Assembly (NCBI GenBank): GCA_934481505.1
Contig: CAKSPP010000083.1
Location: 1-6,315 of the forward strand
Source: an uncultured Eubacteriales bacterium
GTDB taxonomy: Bacteria; Bacillota; Clostridia; Oscillospirales; UBA644
Length of the DNA: 6,315 bases
Direction: 5' to 3'
The position numbers and the translations under genes were made by a program. Under the pieces are notes generated by a model. That model made no database searches. It was not told the DNA's origin and saw only the letters and a program-made list of their open reading frames with translations. Each line of letters starts with the position of its first letter. Within the stretch, counting starts at the first letter, position 1. Shown in pieces: positions 5,058 through 6,315 of the stretch.

Positions 5058-6315
5058 ACGAAAGCGTTCGTCTCAAAACGGAGAAATCTTTCATGGTAAG
5101 CTGACCGTCACCGTCAATATCGGAATTTTCGTGATTTATAATCGAGCCGTAACCTCCCGCGAGATATTTTCGCAAAAGATCGGAATCCGTATTATCAATA
5201 ACGCCGTCCGCATTGACATCTCCTTTGTCGGAACAGCGGCTGAGTGCTGCGGTTTCGGTAGAATCCATATTGCGGTCTCCGAATAAATATATAATTTCAT
5301 CTCCCGTATTATAACAGTCGTAAATATATAAGTCGGCCGACTTCAAAGACATTTCGCAATTAAGTTCCCCGGAATGAAGGTCATAAGAAATAATACTGCT
5401 GTCGTTATTAAAATATAGTTTTCCGTCAGCGGCAACAATTCCGGCAGCTCTTCCGTAGGCATAACTCGAAAACCATCTGGAATTATTACCGATTTCTTTT
5501 AACGGAAGAACGACATCGTGCTTTTCAAAAGATTCATCGGTTTTCATTATGCAATAACCGACGGTCGTGACGCCCTTATTATTTTTATATTCAGCCGCAG
5601 ATACATAATAATATTCAGAAGACTCTCCGTCGAAAGCAAACTGTGATTGAGCATCGTTCCAGAAAAAGTCGTCATATTTAGTATCGGTACATTTGATATT
5701 CGAATAATTGACCCAGCCGGTGTGGTCCTTTTCTTTCATAGCCTCGTCGCTCAAGAGAAAATATTTATGTCCGCTGCTCGGAACATCGTCCCATGTGCAG
5801 TCGACATGATACCAATTGCCGTCAAGGAAAACGATATTCCATACATGGTTCATTTCTTTACTTGTAACGCGGTCGTCGCTTATCCCGACAGCCCTCAGAA
5901 GCAGATGAAAAGCCGAAGCATACGATTGACAGACGCCGGTACCGTAACGGAACATATCCTCTGCCGTACGGTATGTATATGTGTAATCATAGTCATAGTG
6001 AGTTATCAGATAATCATGAAGATATATGATTTTTTTCAGGTCCGACCATTCCGGATTTACCCCGGCGACGATTTCCGCTATGTAATCTTCAAGAGTTTTT
6101 TCAGAAGAAGCATTAACGGTAAAAACGTTACTTTGAACTTCCCCGGAGGATTTCGACACGGGCAGCGTATCTTCATCGTTTGCCAATGTCAATTTTTTTT
6201 CGTGAGCCTTTGCAGCGGTATTCTCTTCAATTTTCGCAGGGGTCTCGGGTATATCGGAAGACGGTATGTCAGAGAGGTCATTTTTGTTTTCGTCAAAAAC
6301 AAGGCTTTTAACCGC
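5056..6315 (-). CDS. Transglutaminase-like protein with C-terminal dockerin (first of a tandem pair; 5' end outside window)
   Basis: The reading frame is open to base 6315, so 419 C-terminal residues are visible and the true start and any signal peptide lie outside; a TTG at 6190-6192 is an internal Leu with no ribosome site. Residues 1-75 are a Ser/Glu/Lys/Pro-rich, probably disordered linker. The transglutaminase-like core follows, with Cys129 in GTGVCQSYA, His157 in MNHVWN and Asp172 in WYHVDCTWDD. A Tyr-rich region (about 215-350) has short repeats such as ADGKLYFNNDSSIISYDL, suggesting propeller blades. A dockerin closes the protein with calcium loops at 366-377 (D366, N368, D370, D377) and 399-410 (D399, D401, D403, D410). 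It is clearly a paralog of the next gene, but with a linker where that protein has a folded N-terminal region. Probably secreted and cohesin-bound; the substrate is unknown. Confidence 0.9.
   Translation of the reverse strand, partial: AVKSLVFDENKNDLSDIPSSDIPETPAKIEENTAAKAHEKKLTLANDEDTLPVSKSSGEVQSNVFTVNASSEKTLEDYIAEIVAGVNPEWSDLKKIIYLHDYLITHYDYDYTYTYRTAEDMFRYGTGVCQSYASAFHLLLRAVGISDDRVTSKEMNHVWNIVFLDGNWYHVDCTWDDVPSSGHKYFLLSDEAMKEKDHTGWVNYSNIKCTDTKYDDFFWNDAQSQFAFDGESSEYYYVSAAEYKNNKGVTTVGYCIMKTDESFEKHDVVLPLKEIGNNSRWFSSYAYGRAAGIVAADGKLYFNNDSSIISYDLHSGELNCEMSLKSADLYIYDCYNTGDEIIYLFGDRNMDSTETAALSRCSDKGDVNADGVIDNTDSDLLRKYLAGGYGSIINHENSDIDGDGQLTMKDFSVLRRTLS

Noticed and set aside
6190..6192. TTG as the start of the first transglutaminase-like gene
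   Set aside because: The frame stays open for 41 more codons to the window edge, no ribosome site precedes it, and it would leave a secreted-type protein without a signal peptide.

Overview
All recognisable genes in this window lie on the minus strand, so the biology reads from base 6315 down to base 1. The window looks like chromosomal DNA of an anaerobic, Gram-positive, fibre-associated Clostridia member, probably Ruminococcus-like (Oscillospiraceae). The evidence is two secreted proteins ending in type I dockerins with the ruminococcal 'LRKYLAGGY' style, a galactose-type ABC importer whose binding protein is a lipoprotein, strong GGAGG-type ribosome binding sites and AT-rich intergenic DNA. 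The genus is an inference.

Region 1 (6315-3571) is the end of an operon. It holds two tandem paralogous genes, the first cut by the window edge, separated by only 11 bases. Each encodes a transglutaminase-like Cys-His-Asp domain, a beta-rich middle region that looks like propeller-type repeats, and a C-terminal dockerin with two calcium-binding repeats. The second gene has a clear signal peptide. The unit closes with a strong intrinsic terminator. The products should be exported and docked through a cohesin, on a scaffoldin or other cohesin-bearing protein. They could process or cross-link protein, but their substrate cannot be read from the sequence.

Region 2 (3613-3292) is a 322-base AT-rich intergenic stretch. 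It holds the terminator and then the control region for the next operon: a perfect TATAAT box without a good -35, a second promoter-like pair further upstream, and several dyads that could be operators.

Region 3 (3291-1) is an mglBAC operon for a galactose/glucose-type CUT2 ABC importer. mglB encodes the sugar-binding lipoprotein, mglA the double ATPase and mglC the permease, whose 3' end lies outside the window. A GAAA-tetraloop hairpin sits between mglB and mglA, where it could favour production of the binding protein over the membrane parts. MglB keeps its calcium site but has conservative replacements at three or four of the residues that hold the sugar in E. coli MglB, so its exact ligand is open.

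The two units are transcriptionally separate. Their adjacency fits a lifestyle of extracellular polymer attack and sugar uptake, but nothing here shows that they work as one system. The most interesting items are the tandem dockerin-transglutaminase pair and the MglB pocket changes. I found no RNA gene, CRISPR array, insertion sequence or phage gene.
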